Assembly (NCBI RefSeq): GCF_001439925.1
Contig: NZ_LMBV01000002.1
Span: 249,405-313,404 of the forward strand
Source: Peribacillus muralis
Lineage (GTDB): Bacteria; Bacillota; Bacilli; Bacillales; DSM-1321
Length of the DNA: 64,000 nt
Direction of reading: 5' to 3'
Shown here one piece after another: positions 8,451 to 15,412 of this stretch (positions within the stretch are counted from its first letter, which is position 1; each line of letters begins with the position of its first letter). The notes beneath the pieces are model-generated. The model worked only from the letters and a program-made list of their open reading frames with translations, had not been told where the DNA came from and ran no database searches. Both the position numbers and the translations under genes were made by a program.

Positions 8451-9572
8451 ATGCATAGTTGGTATCATATCTTTCCGAAGAATACGGGTTTAAGCCCTTA
8501 TGTCTGGATCATATTTTGTATCCTTCCTTTTTATTTCATCTTCAAATCTTCATCGATGCTGGAGGTTATCTTTGGGATCGTCATGATCATTTTGTTTTTC
8601 ATTTCATACGGTCTCTCATTCGTGTCAAAGGGATGGCCCGTATACGTGTGGACAGCGATCCAAATCATCATATCGATTTCGATGACCATTTTTTTCAGCT
8701 ACATTTACTTTTCACTTTTTTTGGCATTTTTTATCGGAAATGTTCAAAATAAGATCGGCTTTTTCGTTCTATATTCCATCCAGCTTTTAGCGACCATCGT
8801 GTCGGTCAATATTGGCTTCATCATGAAGGACCCTACCTTCTTTTCGCAGTTTCCCTTTATGCTCATTTGTGTAGTGGGCGTGATCCTTCTTCCATTCAAT
8901 ACGTATAATCGTAATAAACGGGATAGGCTGGAAGAGCAATTGGAAGATGCAAATAAACGGATATCCGAGCTGGGCAAGATGGAGGAACGGCAGCGGATTG
9001 CCCGGGATTTACATGATACACTTGGACAAAAGCTTTCCTTGATTGGCTTGAAAAGTGACCTTGCCGGGAAATTGATCGATTTAAATCCGGATTCGGCCAA
9101 GAAAGAAATCAGGGATGTCCGCCAAACGGCGAGGACGGCGCTCAAGGAAGTGCGTGAAATGGTATCGGAAATGCGCGGAGCCAAGCTAAGTGACGAAATC
9201 ATCCGGGTCAAGCAAATATTGAAGGCGGCACAGATTGAATTCAATTTGGAGGGTAACACCGATTTGCAGGATACCCCATTGCTTGTTGAGACGGTTTTAA
9301 GCATGTGCTTGAAGGAAGCCGTGACCAATATCGTCAAACATAGCCGTGCCGATTCCTGCAATATCGTGATAGAGGAATTACAAACAGGCGTAATGATTAA
9401 AGTGGTAGATAACGGCGTCGGCCTTTCACATAAATCGGAGTTTTTTAAAGGCAATGGACTTCAAGGAATGAAGGAAAGGCTTGAATTCGTGAATGGCAGC
9501 CTGGATATTCAATCGACAGAAGGAACGACACTGTATATCAAGGTTCCGAATGCCATAAAAAATAATGGATAG
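8451..9572 (+). CDS. desK: Membrane thermosensor histidine kinase DesK
   Basis: A 373-residue sensor kinase/phosphatase that senses membrane thickness and fluidity. About five hydrophobic helices occupy residues 15-150. A coiled-coil linker (EEQLEDANKRISELGKMEER) leads into a HisKA_3 domain with H188 in ARDLHDT; the B. subtilis DesK phosphorylated histidine has the same number. A HATPase domain follows, with an N-box near KEAVTNIVKHS and a DNGVG G-box. The ATG has GAGGCGG upstream. It is separated from des by a terminator and is translated in tandem with desR, 12 bases downstream. Confidence 0.93.
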   Translation: MHSWYHIFPKNTGLSPYVWIIFCILPFYFIFKSSSMLEVIFGIVMIILFFISYGLSFVSKGWPVYVWTAIQIIISISMTIFFSYIYFSLFLAFFIGNVQNKIGFFVLYSIQLLATIVSVNIGFIMKDPTFFSQFPFMLICVVGVILLPFNTYNRNKRDRLEEQLEDANKRISELGKMEERQRIARDLHDTLGQKLSLIGLKSDLAGKLIDLNPDSAKKEIRDVRQTARTALKEVREMVSEMRGAKLSDEIIRVKQILKAAQIEFNLEGNTDLQDTPLLVETVLSMCLKEAVTNIVKHSRADSCNIVIEELQTGVMIKVVDNGVGLSHKSEFFKGNGLQGMKERLEFVNGSLDIQSTEGTTLYIKVPNAIKNNG

Positions 9573-9584
9573 GTGGGATGAGCA

Positions 9585-10193
9585 TTGATTTCAATCGTAA
9601 TTGCCGAAGACCAGCGGATGCTGCTCGGTGCGCTAGGTTCCATCCTCGATTTGGAAGAGGATATGGAGGTTGTCGGAAAAGCGAGCAATGGGGAAGAAGC
9701 CATGAATCTCGTCAAACGTTTAAAGCCGGATATATGCATTACGGATATTGAGATGCCAGTTAAAACCGGACTGGATGTGGCGGAGGAAATCAAGAATGAG
9801 GGCATTCAATGCAAGGTCATCATCTTGACCACGTTTGCGCGACCAGGGTATTTCGAAAGGGCGAGAAAGGCCGAGGTAGGTGGATATTTGTTGAAGGATA
9901 GTCCAAGTGAGGAACTGGCGAATTCCATCCGCGTCATCATGGATGGTCGGCGCATTTATGCCCCAGAGCTGGTGGATATGGCGTTTGAGGAGGAAAACCC
10001 ACTGACTGAACGTGAAAGTCAGGTGCTCAAATTGATTGCGGATGGTAAGAATACGAAGGAAATCGCCAGTCAGCTTTATTTAACGAATGGAACCGTTCGT
10101 AATTATATATCGGTCATCCTTGACAAGCTGGATGTAAGCAATCGGGTTGAAGCGATTGTAAGATTCAAGGAAAAGGGCTGGTCAAAAGATTGA
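9585..10193 (+). CDS. desR: Response regulator DesR (NarL/LuxR type)
   Basis: A 202-residue response regulator. The receiver domain has acidic residues E8 and D9, phospho-acceptor D54 in CITDIEMP, and K103-type LLKDSP. The LuxR-type helix-turn-helix at the C-terminus includes LTERESQVLKLIADGKNTKEIA. Phosphorylated DesR activates des transcription in B. subtilis. The start is TTG, backed by GGTGGGATG upstream; no in-frame ATG occurs near this position. It follows desK by 12 bases, so the two are one operon. Confidence 0.93.
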   Translation: MISIVIAEDQRMLLGALGSILDLEEDMEVVGKASNGEEAMNLVKRLKPDICITDIEMPVKTGLDVAEEIKNEGIQCKVIILTTFARPGYFERARKAEVGGYLLKDSPSEELANSIRVIMDGRRIYAPELVDMAFEEENPLTERESQVLKLIADGKNTKEIASQLYLTNGTVRNYISVILDKLDVSNRVEAIVRFKEKGWSKD

Positions 10194-10294
10194 TAGGATG
10201 TTCCAATTGACGTCTTCGAAACAAAATAGCATAGTGTCGGAATTGGAATATGGTATATTGATTTTTATCACATACAGGAAAGGAGATGATCGAT

Positions 10295-10816
10295 ATGCAA
10301 AAAGCGACATTTGCTGGAGGCTGTTTTTGGTGCATGGTAACACCATTTGAGGAACAACCAGGAATTGGAGGAATCGTATCCGGTTATGCGGGAGGACTTA
10401 TTGAAAACCCGACTTATGAGGAAGTGAAGACGGGAACCACGGGACATTATGAGGTCGTGGAAATCACGTTCGATCCTCAACTATTTCCTTATGAAAGACT
10501 GCTTGAACTGTATTGGCAGCAAATTGATCCAACCGATGACGGCGGTCAGTTCCATGACAGGGGGAGCCAATATCGGACGGCTATCTTCTTTCATGATGAG
10601 GCTCAAGAGAAACGGGCCGTTGAAGCGAAGGAGAAGGTAGCAGCGAGCGGTAAGTTCACTAAACCGATCGTGACCGAAATTCTTCCGGCTCAAACCTTTT
10701 ATCCTGCCGAGGACTATCATCAAGGCTACCATAAGAAAAACAAAGAAGAGTATAAGGCCGATCGAGCGAAATCGGGACGTGACGAATTCATCAATCAACA
10801 CTGGGTGGGCAAATAA
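10295..10816 (+). CDS. msrA: Peptide methionine-S-sulfoxide reductase MsrA
   Basis: A 173-residue cytoplasmic repair enzyme that reduces the S-epimer of methionine sulfoxide in proteins. The catalytic motif GGCFWC is at residues 8-13, with C10 as nucleophile. The family motifs GYAGG, FDPQ and YRTAIF follow in the usual order. An earlier in-frame ATG at 10286 is rejected because AGGAG (10281-10285) abuts it; that site is correctly spaced, nine bases, for the ATG at 10295. The gene is monocistronic, with a terminator directly after the stop. No msrB is fused or adjacent. Confidence 0.94.
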   Translation: MQKATFAGGCFWCMVTPFEEQPGIGGIVSGYAGGLIENPTYEEVKTGTTGHYEVVEITFDPQLFPYERLLELYWQQIDPTDDGGQFHDRGSQYRTAIFFHDEAQEKRAVEAKEKVAASGKFTKPIVTEILPAQTFYPAEDYHQGYHKKNKEEYKADRAKSGRDEFINQHWVGK

Positions 10817-10817
10817 A

Positions 10818-10847
10818 GGGTCGGATGTGTTTACATCCGGTCCTTTT
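10818..10847 (+). terminator. Terminator after msrA
   Basis: The stem CGGATGT/ACATCCG is extended by GG/CC outer pairs and followed by a TTTTT tract. Confidence 0.85.
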
Positions 10848-10856
10848 TAATACCTT

Positions 10857-10900
10857 TTCATAAGAATTCTCATGATATTTTCATTTTTCTTCAGTACACT
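10857..10900 (+). promoter_or_regulatory. Helically phased TTCAT repeats and -10 box before the two-component operon
   Basis: Four TTCAT-like pentamers begin at 10857 (TTCAT), 10869 (CTCAT), 10880 (TTCAT) and 10890 (TTCAG), spaced 10-12 bases, about one DNA turn. A -10-like TACACT follows at 10895-10900, without a consensus -35. This resembles an OmpR-type direct-repeat operator, and autoregulation by the adjacent regulator is inferred. Confidence 0.5.
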
Positions 10901-10921
10901 AAGGGGGAGGTGGTCGTATTT

Positions 10922-11617
10922 ATGGATAAAAGGATTTTAATTATAGAAGATGAAGAAAAAATTGCAAGGGTACTGCAGCTGGAACTTAATTATGAAGGAT
11001 ATCGGACGGAATCGGCTTTTAACGGAAAAACAGGCTTGGAAAAAGCGGAAAGTGAAGAGTGGGACTTAATCTTATTGGATGTGATGCTGCCCGAGCTTAA
11101 TGGCATCGAAGTGCTTAGGCGTTATCGGAAGAAAAATGCCTCCACGCCAGTCATCCTGTTAACGGCAAGGGATGCCGTCCCGGACAAAGTGAATGGACTT
11201 GACCATGGAGCGAATGATTACGTGACAAAACCGTTTGAAATCGAAGAGCTGCTGGCCCGAATCCGCGCTTGTTTTCGTACAAATGTCCAAAAGGGTCAGG
11301 CAGAAGGAAATGCGGATGAACTTACGGTTTATGATCTGAAATTGAACGTTGGCACCAGGGATATTTTAAGGCAGGGTAAAAAGATCGAGCTCACTTCCCG
11401 CGAATTCGATTTGCTTGTGTATCTTTTGCAAAATAAAAATCAAGTGCTGTCAAGGGATCAAATCCTTTCCCATGTGTGGGGATATGACTTCGTAGGCGAT
11501 ACGAATGTGGTTGACGTGTATATCAGGTATTTACGCAAAAAAGTAGATTATCCCTTTGATTTGCAGCTCATACATACGTATCGCGGTGTGGGCTATAGCT
11601 TGAAGGAGCCTTTATGA
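10922..11617 (+). CDS. OmpR/PhoB-family response regulator
   Basis: A 231-residue response regulator. The receiver domain has an EDEEK acidic pocket near residues 8-12, phospho-acceptor Asp in LILLDVMLP near residue 51, and KPFE near 101. The C-terminal winged helix ends with a typical VDVYIRYLRKKVD segment. An in-frame GTG at 10910 overlaps the GGGGGAGG ribosome site, so the ATG at 10922 is taken. The stop overlaps the kinase start by four bases (ATGA), which indicates translational coupling. The signal is unknown. The downstream PepSY protein and shared operator-like repeats suggest an envelope function. Confidence 0.9.
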   Translation: MDKRILIIEDEEKIARVLQLELNYEGYRTESAFNGKTGLEKAESEEWDLILLDVMLPELNGIEVLRRYRKKNASTPVILLTARDAVPDKVNGLDHGANDYVTKPFEIEELLARIRACFRTNVQKGQAEGNADELTVYDLKLNVGTRDILRQGKKIELTSREFDLLVYLLQNKNQVLSRDQILSHVWGYDFVGDTNVVDVYIRYLRKKVDYPFDLQLIHTYRGVGYSLKEPL

Positions 11618-12966
11618 AAATTTCTGCGAAAATTCAATTGTATTCCAGCCTTTTTTTAAGCATCATGCTCATCTTGTTGAGCGTTATCGTTTTATTTGCT
11701 TTTCTTTGGATATCCGTTGAAAGGGAAGAGGATGTGCTTGAAGATCAAGCTTCGTTGATTGAAGAAAAAATCCAGGAGAGTGGGTTGATAGCAGGTGATG
11801 CCGCTTTATTGGAGGCTTATACGCCAGATGATGGGATGGTGCGTATATTCGGCACCGACGGAAGCTTGGTGAAGTCGTTTGCAGATGAAGAGGACCTCCA
11901 GGGGCTAGCGGTTCAGTCCGTAAGCGAAAAAGGATACGATTTTACCAAGGTTGACGGGGAGTATGTCCTGACATACTGCCATCCTTATCCGGATGAAGGG
12001 AAGAAGCTAGGGATGATCGAGATCACCCAGCCGCAGGATACCCTCATTGATCATTTATCGACACTTGCGCTCGTATTGGGCGGGGCTTCCCTATTTGTGA
12101 TTCTGTTATCGGTTCTGGCAGGCAAGTGGCTGGCCAAGCTGATTCTTAGACCGATCTCGGTCATGAGCGGAACGATGTTGGATATCGAAAAAAGCGGTGA
12201 ATTTAAACGGATACCGCTAGCAGGTCAATCCAAGGACGAGCTGCAGGTAATGGGTGAATCATTCAATAGGATGATCGGAAGGCTTGAGCGAAATTATGAC
12301 CAACAGCAGCAATTCCTATCGGATGCTTCACATGAATTGAAAACGCCAATCACGGTCATTGAAAGCTACTCCTCGTTATTGAAACGCTGGGGCATGAAGG
12401 ATGCGGCGATTCAAGAAGAAGCGGTGGAGGCAATCCATCATGAGGCCATCCGGATGAAAAAGCTGACGGAGCATTTGCTTCAGGCAGCTTCCCAGTCGGA
12501 CCCAGCTGATAACGAGGAAAAAATCGAGCTTATCTCTTTTTGTGAACAAATTGCCCAAACGTTTAGACGAACGGGCAATCGTGACATAGAGCTGCAATCC
12601 GAGGCTAAGGAAATATATGCAAAGACCATATCAGGTAAGCTTGAACAGGTGCTGATCATTCTCTTAGACAATGCGATGAAATACAGTGATTCCGGTATAC
12701 AGATCAAGATAACACGTCAGATGGATGAAATTTTCATCAGCGTGAAAGACCAGGGCCCTGGAATATCACCAGAACATCTCCCGCATGTATTCGAACGTTT
12801 CTATCGCGTAGATTCGTCGAGAGCAAGGAAAACCGGAGGCAACGGTCTCGGACTTTCCATCGCTCAATCGCTAGTCGAGTCATTAGACGGCAAATTGGGC
12901 ATCCAAAGCGAGCTTGGGGAGGGGACAGAGGTGACCATCATCCTTTCTCATCAAATTCTAATCTAG
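11614..12966 (+). CDS. Sensor histidine kinase with HAMP domain
   Basis: A 450-residue membrane kinase partnered with the preceding regulator. A transmembrane helix at about 9-32 and another near 150-172 enclose an extracytoplasmic sensor of about 115 residues. HAMP follows (RPISVMSGTM onwards). The phospho-acceptor motif SDASHELKTPITV lies near residue 235-247. The HATPase has N-box LDNAMKYS, G1 DQGPGI, and FYRVDSS...GGNGLGL. Its ATG overlaps the regulator stop by four bases. The architecture resembles ArlS/YclK-type kinases; the ligand is not evident. Confidence 0.9.
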   Translation: MKISAKIQLYSSLFLSIMLILLSVIVLFAFLWISVEREEDVLEDQASLIEEKIQESGLIAGDAALLEAYTPDDGMVRIFGTDGSLVKSFADEEDLQGLAVQSVSEKGYDFTKVDGEYVLTYCHPYPDEGKKLGMIEITQPQDTLIDHLSTLALVLGGASLFVILLSVLAGKWLAKLILRPISVMSGTMLDIEKSGEFKRIPLAGQSKDELQVMGESFNRMIGRLERNYDQQQQFLSDASHELKTPITVIESYSSLLKRWGMKDAAIQEEAVEAIHHEAIRMKKLTEHLLQAASQSDPADNEEKIELISFCEQIAQTFRRTGNRDIELQSEAKEIYAKTISGKLEQVLIILLDNAMKYSDSGIQIKITRQMDEIFISVKDQGPGISPEHLPHVFERFYRVDSSRARKTGGNGLGLSIAQSLVESLDGKLGIQSELGEGTEVTIILSHQILI

Positions 12967-12968
12967 CC

Positions 12969-13006
12969 CTCATGCTCGTTTCATGAAGGATGGTTATCCT
13001 TAAAGT
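12969..13006 (+). promoter_or_regulatory. Second pair of phased CTCAT/TTCAT repeats before the PepSY gene
   Basis: CTCAT (12969) and TTCAT (12980) are 11 bases apart and stand 16 bases before a -10-like TAAAGT (13001-13006). The spacing matches the array at 10857. An AAGGAT-GGTT-ATCCTT hairpin lies between. The PepSY gene may thus be a direct target of the regulator. Confidence 0.45.
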
Positions 13007-13031
13007 AACAAATTAAAGGAGGAAATCATTC

Positions 13032-13580
13032 ATGAAAAAACAGTTGAGCACGATAAAGGAAGGTATCATTCAAAAGAAAAAGATAATAATGACGGTGTCC
13101 GCAGCTACGGTATTGCTATTTGGGGGCGCCGCCGGAACGGCGGTATACGCAGTCAACAAAGGTGCACTACCCGAGGATGAAGCCGTCAAGATGATTTCGG
13201 ATGAGCTAGGCGGGGAGGTTACTCATTTCGAGAAGGATTGGGATCAGCCAATGACCTATGAAATGACCGTTAAAACGAAAGATGGCTATCAAGACGTGGA
13301 CGTCGATGCTGAAAAAGGAGAGATTCTTTCTCAGGAGACGGATGATGATGAAGATGAAGATATGAGCACGCAGCAAGCGGTGGAAAAAGCGAAAGTTAGC
13401 ATGGCTGAAGCTGAAAAGATTGCCTTGAAAAAGGTGGCTGGCCAAGTGACGGATGCGGAACTGGATTCGGAAAATGGCGGCCTTGTCTATGAATTGGAGA
13501 TTAAGCAAGGTAAAAAAGAATCTGATGTAGTAGTCGATGCAATGACGGGAGACGTATTGAAAACTGAGTTGGATGATTGA
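13032..13580 (+). CDS. Membrane-anchored protein with two PepSY domains
   Basis: A 182-residue protein with an N-terminal cytoplasmic basic stretch, one transmembrane helix (about residues 20-42) and an extracytoplasmic part with two PepSY-type repeats. The first covers roughly residues 48-100 (LPEDEAVKMISDEL onwards) and the second 118-180 (MSMAEAEKIALKK-like onwards). An acidic linker DDDEDED joins them. PepSY domains are found in protease inhibitors and in small proteins next to two-component systems. Here the gene follows the kinase by 66 bases and ends at a strong terminator. It may feed back on the kinase; this is inference. Confidence 0.85.
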   Translation: MKKQLSTIKEGIIQKKKIIMTVSAATVLLFGGAAGTAVYAVNKGALPEDEAVKMISDELGGEVTHFEKDWDQPMTYEMTVKTKDGYQDVDVDAEKGEILSQETDDDEDEDMSTQQAVEKAKVSMAEAEKIALKKVAGQVTDAELDSENGGLVYELEIKQGKKESDVVVDAMTGDVLKTELDD

Positions 13581-13612
13581 TTCATATAGTTATTCTTGCA
13601 GTTCTTAGATCT

Positions 13613-13648
13613 AAAAACTTCGGAATGGTTCCATTCCGAAGTTTTTTT
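13613..13648 (+). terminator. Terminator after the PepSY gene
   Basis: A long perfect stem AACTTCGGAATGG/CCATTCCGAAGTT has a very short loop and T7. The GGAAT core recurs in the terminator after metQ (56560). Confidence 0.9.
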
Positions 13649-13708
13649 ATGTTCACTGACTGTTATTAAGGTTTTCATTGCCAATTGTTTTGGAGGATCA
13701 GTACTTAG

Positions 13709-13843
13709 ACCGTTTCATTGCACTGCAGGCACTTAGCTTTCCAGAGGCGGTCCGTGATCCTCCTCGGTCCGTGAGCCTGCGGTGTCTCACGTTGACGCGC
13801 ATTTCCCGCAGGAGTCTCGTTGCCTTCCGTTTCATTCCACTTT
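13709..13843 (-). repeat. Interspersed ~135-bp GC-rich repeat, copy A
   Basis: This is the reverse complement of the element at 28818-28950. It shares the ends (ATGAAACGG), the CTCCTGCGGGAAATGCG core, the CCGCAGG segment and a CCTGCAGTGCAATG end. It is GC-rich compared with its AT-rich surroundings and lacks an ORF. It resembles a small intergenic repeat that is common in Bacillaceae; a mobile origin is not shown. Together with the 21-bp array it fills 13650-13945; the rest of the gap to the tRNA is AT-rich with nothing I recognise. Confidence 0.7.
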
Positions 13844-13866
13844 GTATGAAAACGAAGTTTCGCTGC

Positions 13867-13931
13867 TTTACTCGCGAATTTGAGCACTTTATTTGCCAAT
13901 TTGGCTGTTTTACTCGCGAATTGAGTGCTCA
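13867..13931 (+). repeat. Short array of 21-bp units
   Basis: Three units start at 13867, 13888 and 13909, exactly 21 bases apart, with the core TTTACTCGCGAATTT. The array lies downstream of the PepSY terminator and beside the GC-rich repeat. Confidence 0.7.
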
Positions 13932-14232
13932 ACTCCTTTTTTTACTGTTTTCTATCCAACACTAAGGATAATTCGACCTGTTCGGGGATAATTCAACCCA
14001 TCCATAGGTTTCAGCGGTTTTCCATTCATATTCAGGTTTAAAATCGAATGGCATACTAGCTGTTTTTTTGTAAGTGACGTTCTTCATTTGGCATCACTAT
14101 AATTAATCAGTTTTTCCTTGTTCATTTCTAACTGTAAAAAAGGAGTCCTATTTGAATCTTTTATTCACATTAATGATTAAGGTACATAATATAAATGTAA
14201 GGTCCCATCATTTATTATTTTTATGCTGATAT

Positions 14233-14303
14233 GGCGGCATAGCCAAGTGGTAAGGCACAGGTCTGCAAAACCTCCATCATCGGTTCAATCCCGATTGCCG
14301 CCT
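14233..14303 (+). tRNA. tRNA-Cys (anticodon GCA)
   Basis: A 71-nt cloverleaf has acceptor stem GGCGGCA/TGCCGCC, a D-arm with AAGTGGTAAGG, anticodon GCA at 14265-14267 in loop CTGCAAA, and a T-arm with GGTTCAATCCC. The discriminator is T and CCA is not encoded. The overall sequence is close to the B. subtilis tRNA-Cys as I remember it, except that the top of the anticodon stem (27:43) is C opposite C. The gene stands alone and has its own terminator. Confidence 0.95.
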
Positions 14304-14304
14304 T

Positions 14305-14341
14305 AAAAAGACATCTCCTACGACTCTGGAGATGTCTTTTT
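14305..14341 (+). terminator. Terminator of tRNA-Cys
   Basis: The arms AAAAAGACATCTCC and GGAGATGTCTTTTT form a 14-bp stem starting two bases after the tRNA. Confidence 0.9.
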
Positions 14342-14394
14342 CCTTTTTATGGTTTTTACTTTCAGCTTATTTCTCTATGCAAGGTTGGTTGAAA

Positions 14395-14513
14395 CAGCAA
14401 GGCGTGAAACTCTGGATGAGAAAATACTCGTCCACCGAAGCCAAGTAGGCGTAAGTGCGCTGAGGGCCGACCGCATCTGGATAAGCGAGCATCTAAGTGC
14501 AATGAAACGGTTT
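14395..14513 (+). repeat. Degenerate copy of the GC-rich interspersed repeat
   Basis: The stretch ends in GTGCAATGAAACGGTTTAA, as copy B does, and retains weak matches to the central segments (GAAGCCAAGTAGG, GCCGACCGC). It is much diverged. The remaining bases to 14698 hold a diverged flank (ACTGTGGGCAAT) shared with 28.7 kb, and no gene I can support. Confidence 0.45.
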
Positions 14514-14698
14514 AAGATATAAACCAGCCTAAACTGTGGGCAATCGGAATTCCACCTTCGTTTCAAGCAGAATGGAAATCAACGACAATGTCATGACTGG
14601 AACAATTCATTCCTTTCTAGAAGCATGAAGCAGGAAATGCTGGTGTGCCTATCGAATGAGGGGTCTGTAGGTACTTTCATTCAATGGAGGAATGCTTG

Positions 14699-15181
14699 AT
14701 GGAAAGTTTAGAGAGGGCGCTGTCCTTAAGAGCAAACAAAGAATTTGAACAATCGAAGCAAATTTTGCAGGAGCTGGCGAAGCGATATCCCCAGGATGCA
14801 GTCATCCAGTATCAATGTGCCTGGAGCTTGGATATTCTCGGGCTTGAGGTGGAGGCGGTGTCTCACTATGAAGCGGCTATCGGGTTGGGATTGCCGGATG
14901 AGGAAGCAAAGGGCGCTTACCTAGGATTGGGAAGTACATATCGCACCATCGGGAAATACGCGCAAGCAGAACGGACATTGGAGGCGGGGATTGAAAAGTT
15001 TCCTGACGATAAGGCGTTATTGGTATTCAGGGCAATGGCGTTTTATAATTTGGGTCAGCACAATCTCGCGATGGAATCTTTATTGAAAATCATTGCGGAA
15101 ACCTCGAATGATCCCGGCATTCAATCTTATGCAAAGGCGATTGAATTTTATAGCGATAAACTGGATACCATTTTCACGTAA
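14699..15181 (+). CDS. TPR-repeat protein
   Basis: A 160-residue soluble protein made of tetratricopeptide repeats. About four helical pairs are recognisable, for example EQSKQILQELAKRYPQDA, GAYLGLGSTYRTIGKYAQAE and ALLVFRAMAFYNLGQHNLA. TPR proteins mediate protein-protein contacts, and no partner is evident. ATG at 14684 is in frame but overlaps the GGAGG site (14686-14690), so the ATG at 14699, eight bases after it, is the start. The gene is single and converges on the cyclase gene across a DnaA-box-rich gap, with no obvious terminator between them. Confidence 0.8.
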   Translation: MESLERALSLRANKEFEQSKQILQELAKRYPQDAVIQYQCAWSLDILGLEVEAVSHYEAAIGLGLPDEEAKGAYLGLGSTYRTIGKYAQAERTLEAGIEKFPDDKALLVFRAMAFYNLGQHNLAMESLLKIIAETSNDPGIQSYAKAIEFYSDKLDTIFT

Positions 15182-15202
15182 AAAGAATCAGTCATCCCCA
15201 AA

Positions 15203-15377
15203 CTATCCACATGTCGGGCAAAAAAAAGATTTGAAAAAAGAGTTACGCACCGATTTGTCATGGATTAATCAACAAAATTGTCGCTTTTCGTTATGTTTTG
15301 GACAAAAAGATGTGGATAACCCTGGATTGTGGATAACATTTTTAGGTTATGTCACCCTTTTCCACAGGTCATCCACA
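15203..15377. promoter_or_regulatory. Cluster of five DnaA boxes
   Basis: Two perfect 9-mers TGTGGATAA (complement TTATCCACA) lie at 15311-15319 and 15328-15336. Three one-mismatch boxes lie at 15203-15211 (CTATCCACA), 15358-15366 (TTTTCCACA) and 15369-15377 (TCATCCACA). They sit in the gap between two convergent genes, so a promoter role is unlikely. Clusters of DnaA boxes away from oriC are known in B. subtilis and moderate initiation; no dnaA/dnaN genes are here. Confidence 0.7.
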
Positions 15378-15412
15378 TATTCATCATTAAGAAAAAAATG
15401 CAGCAGGGAAGA

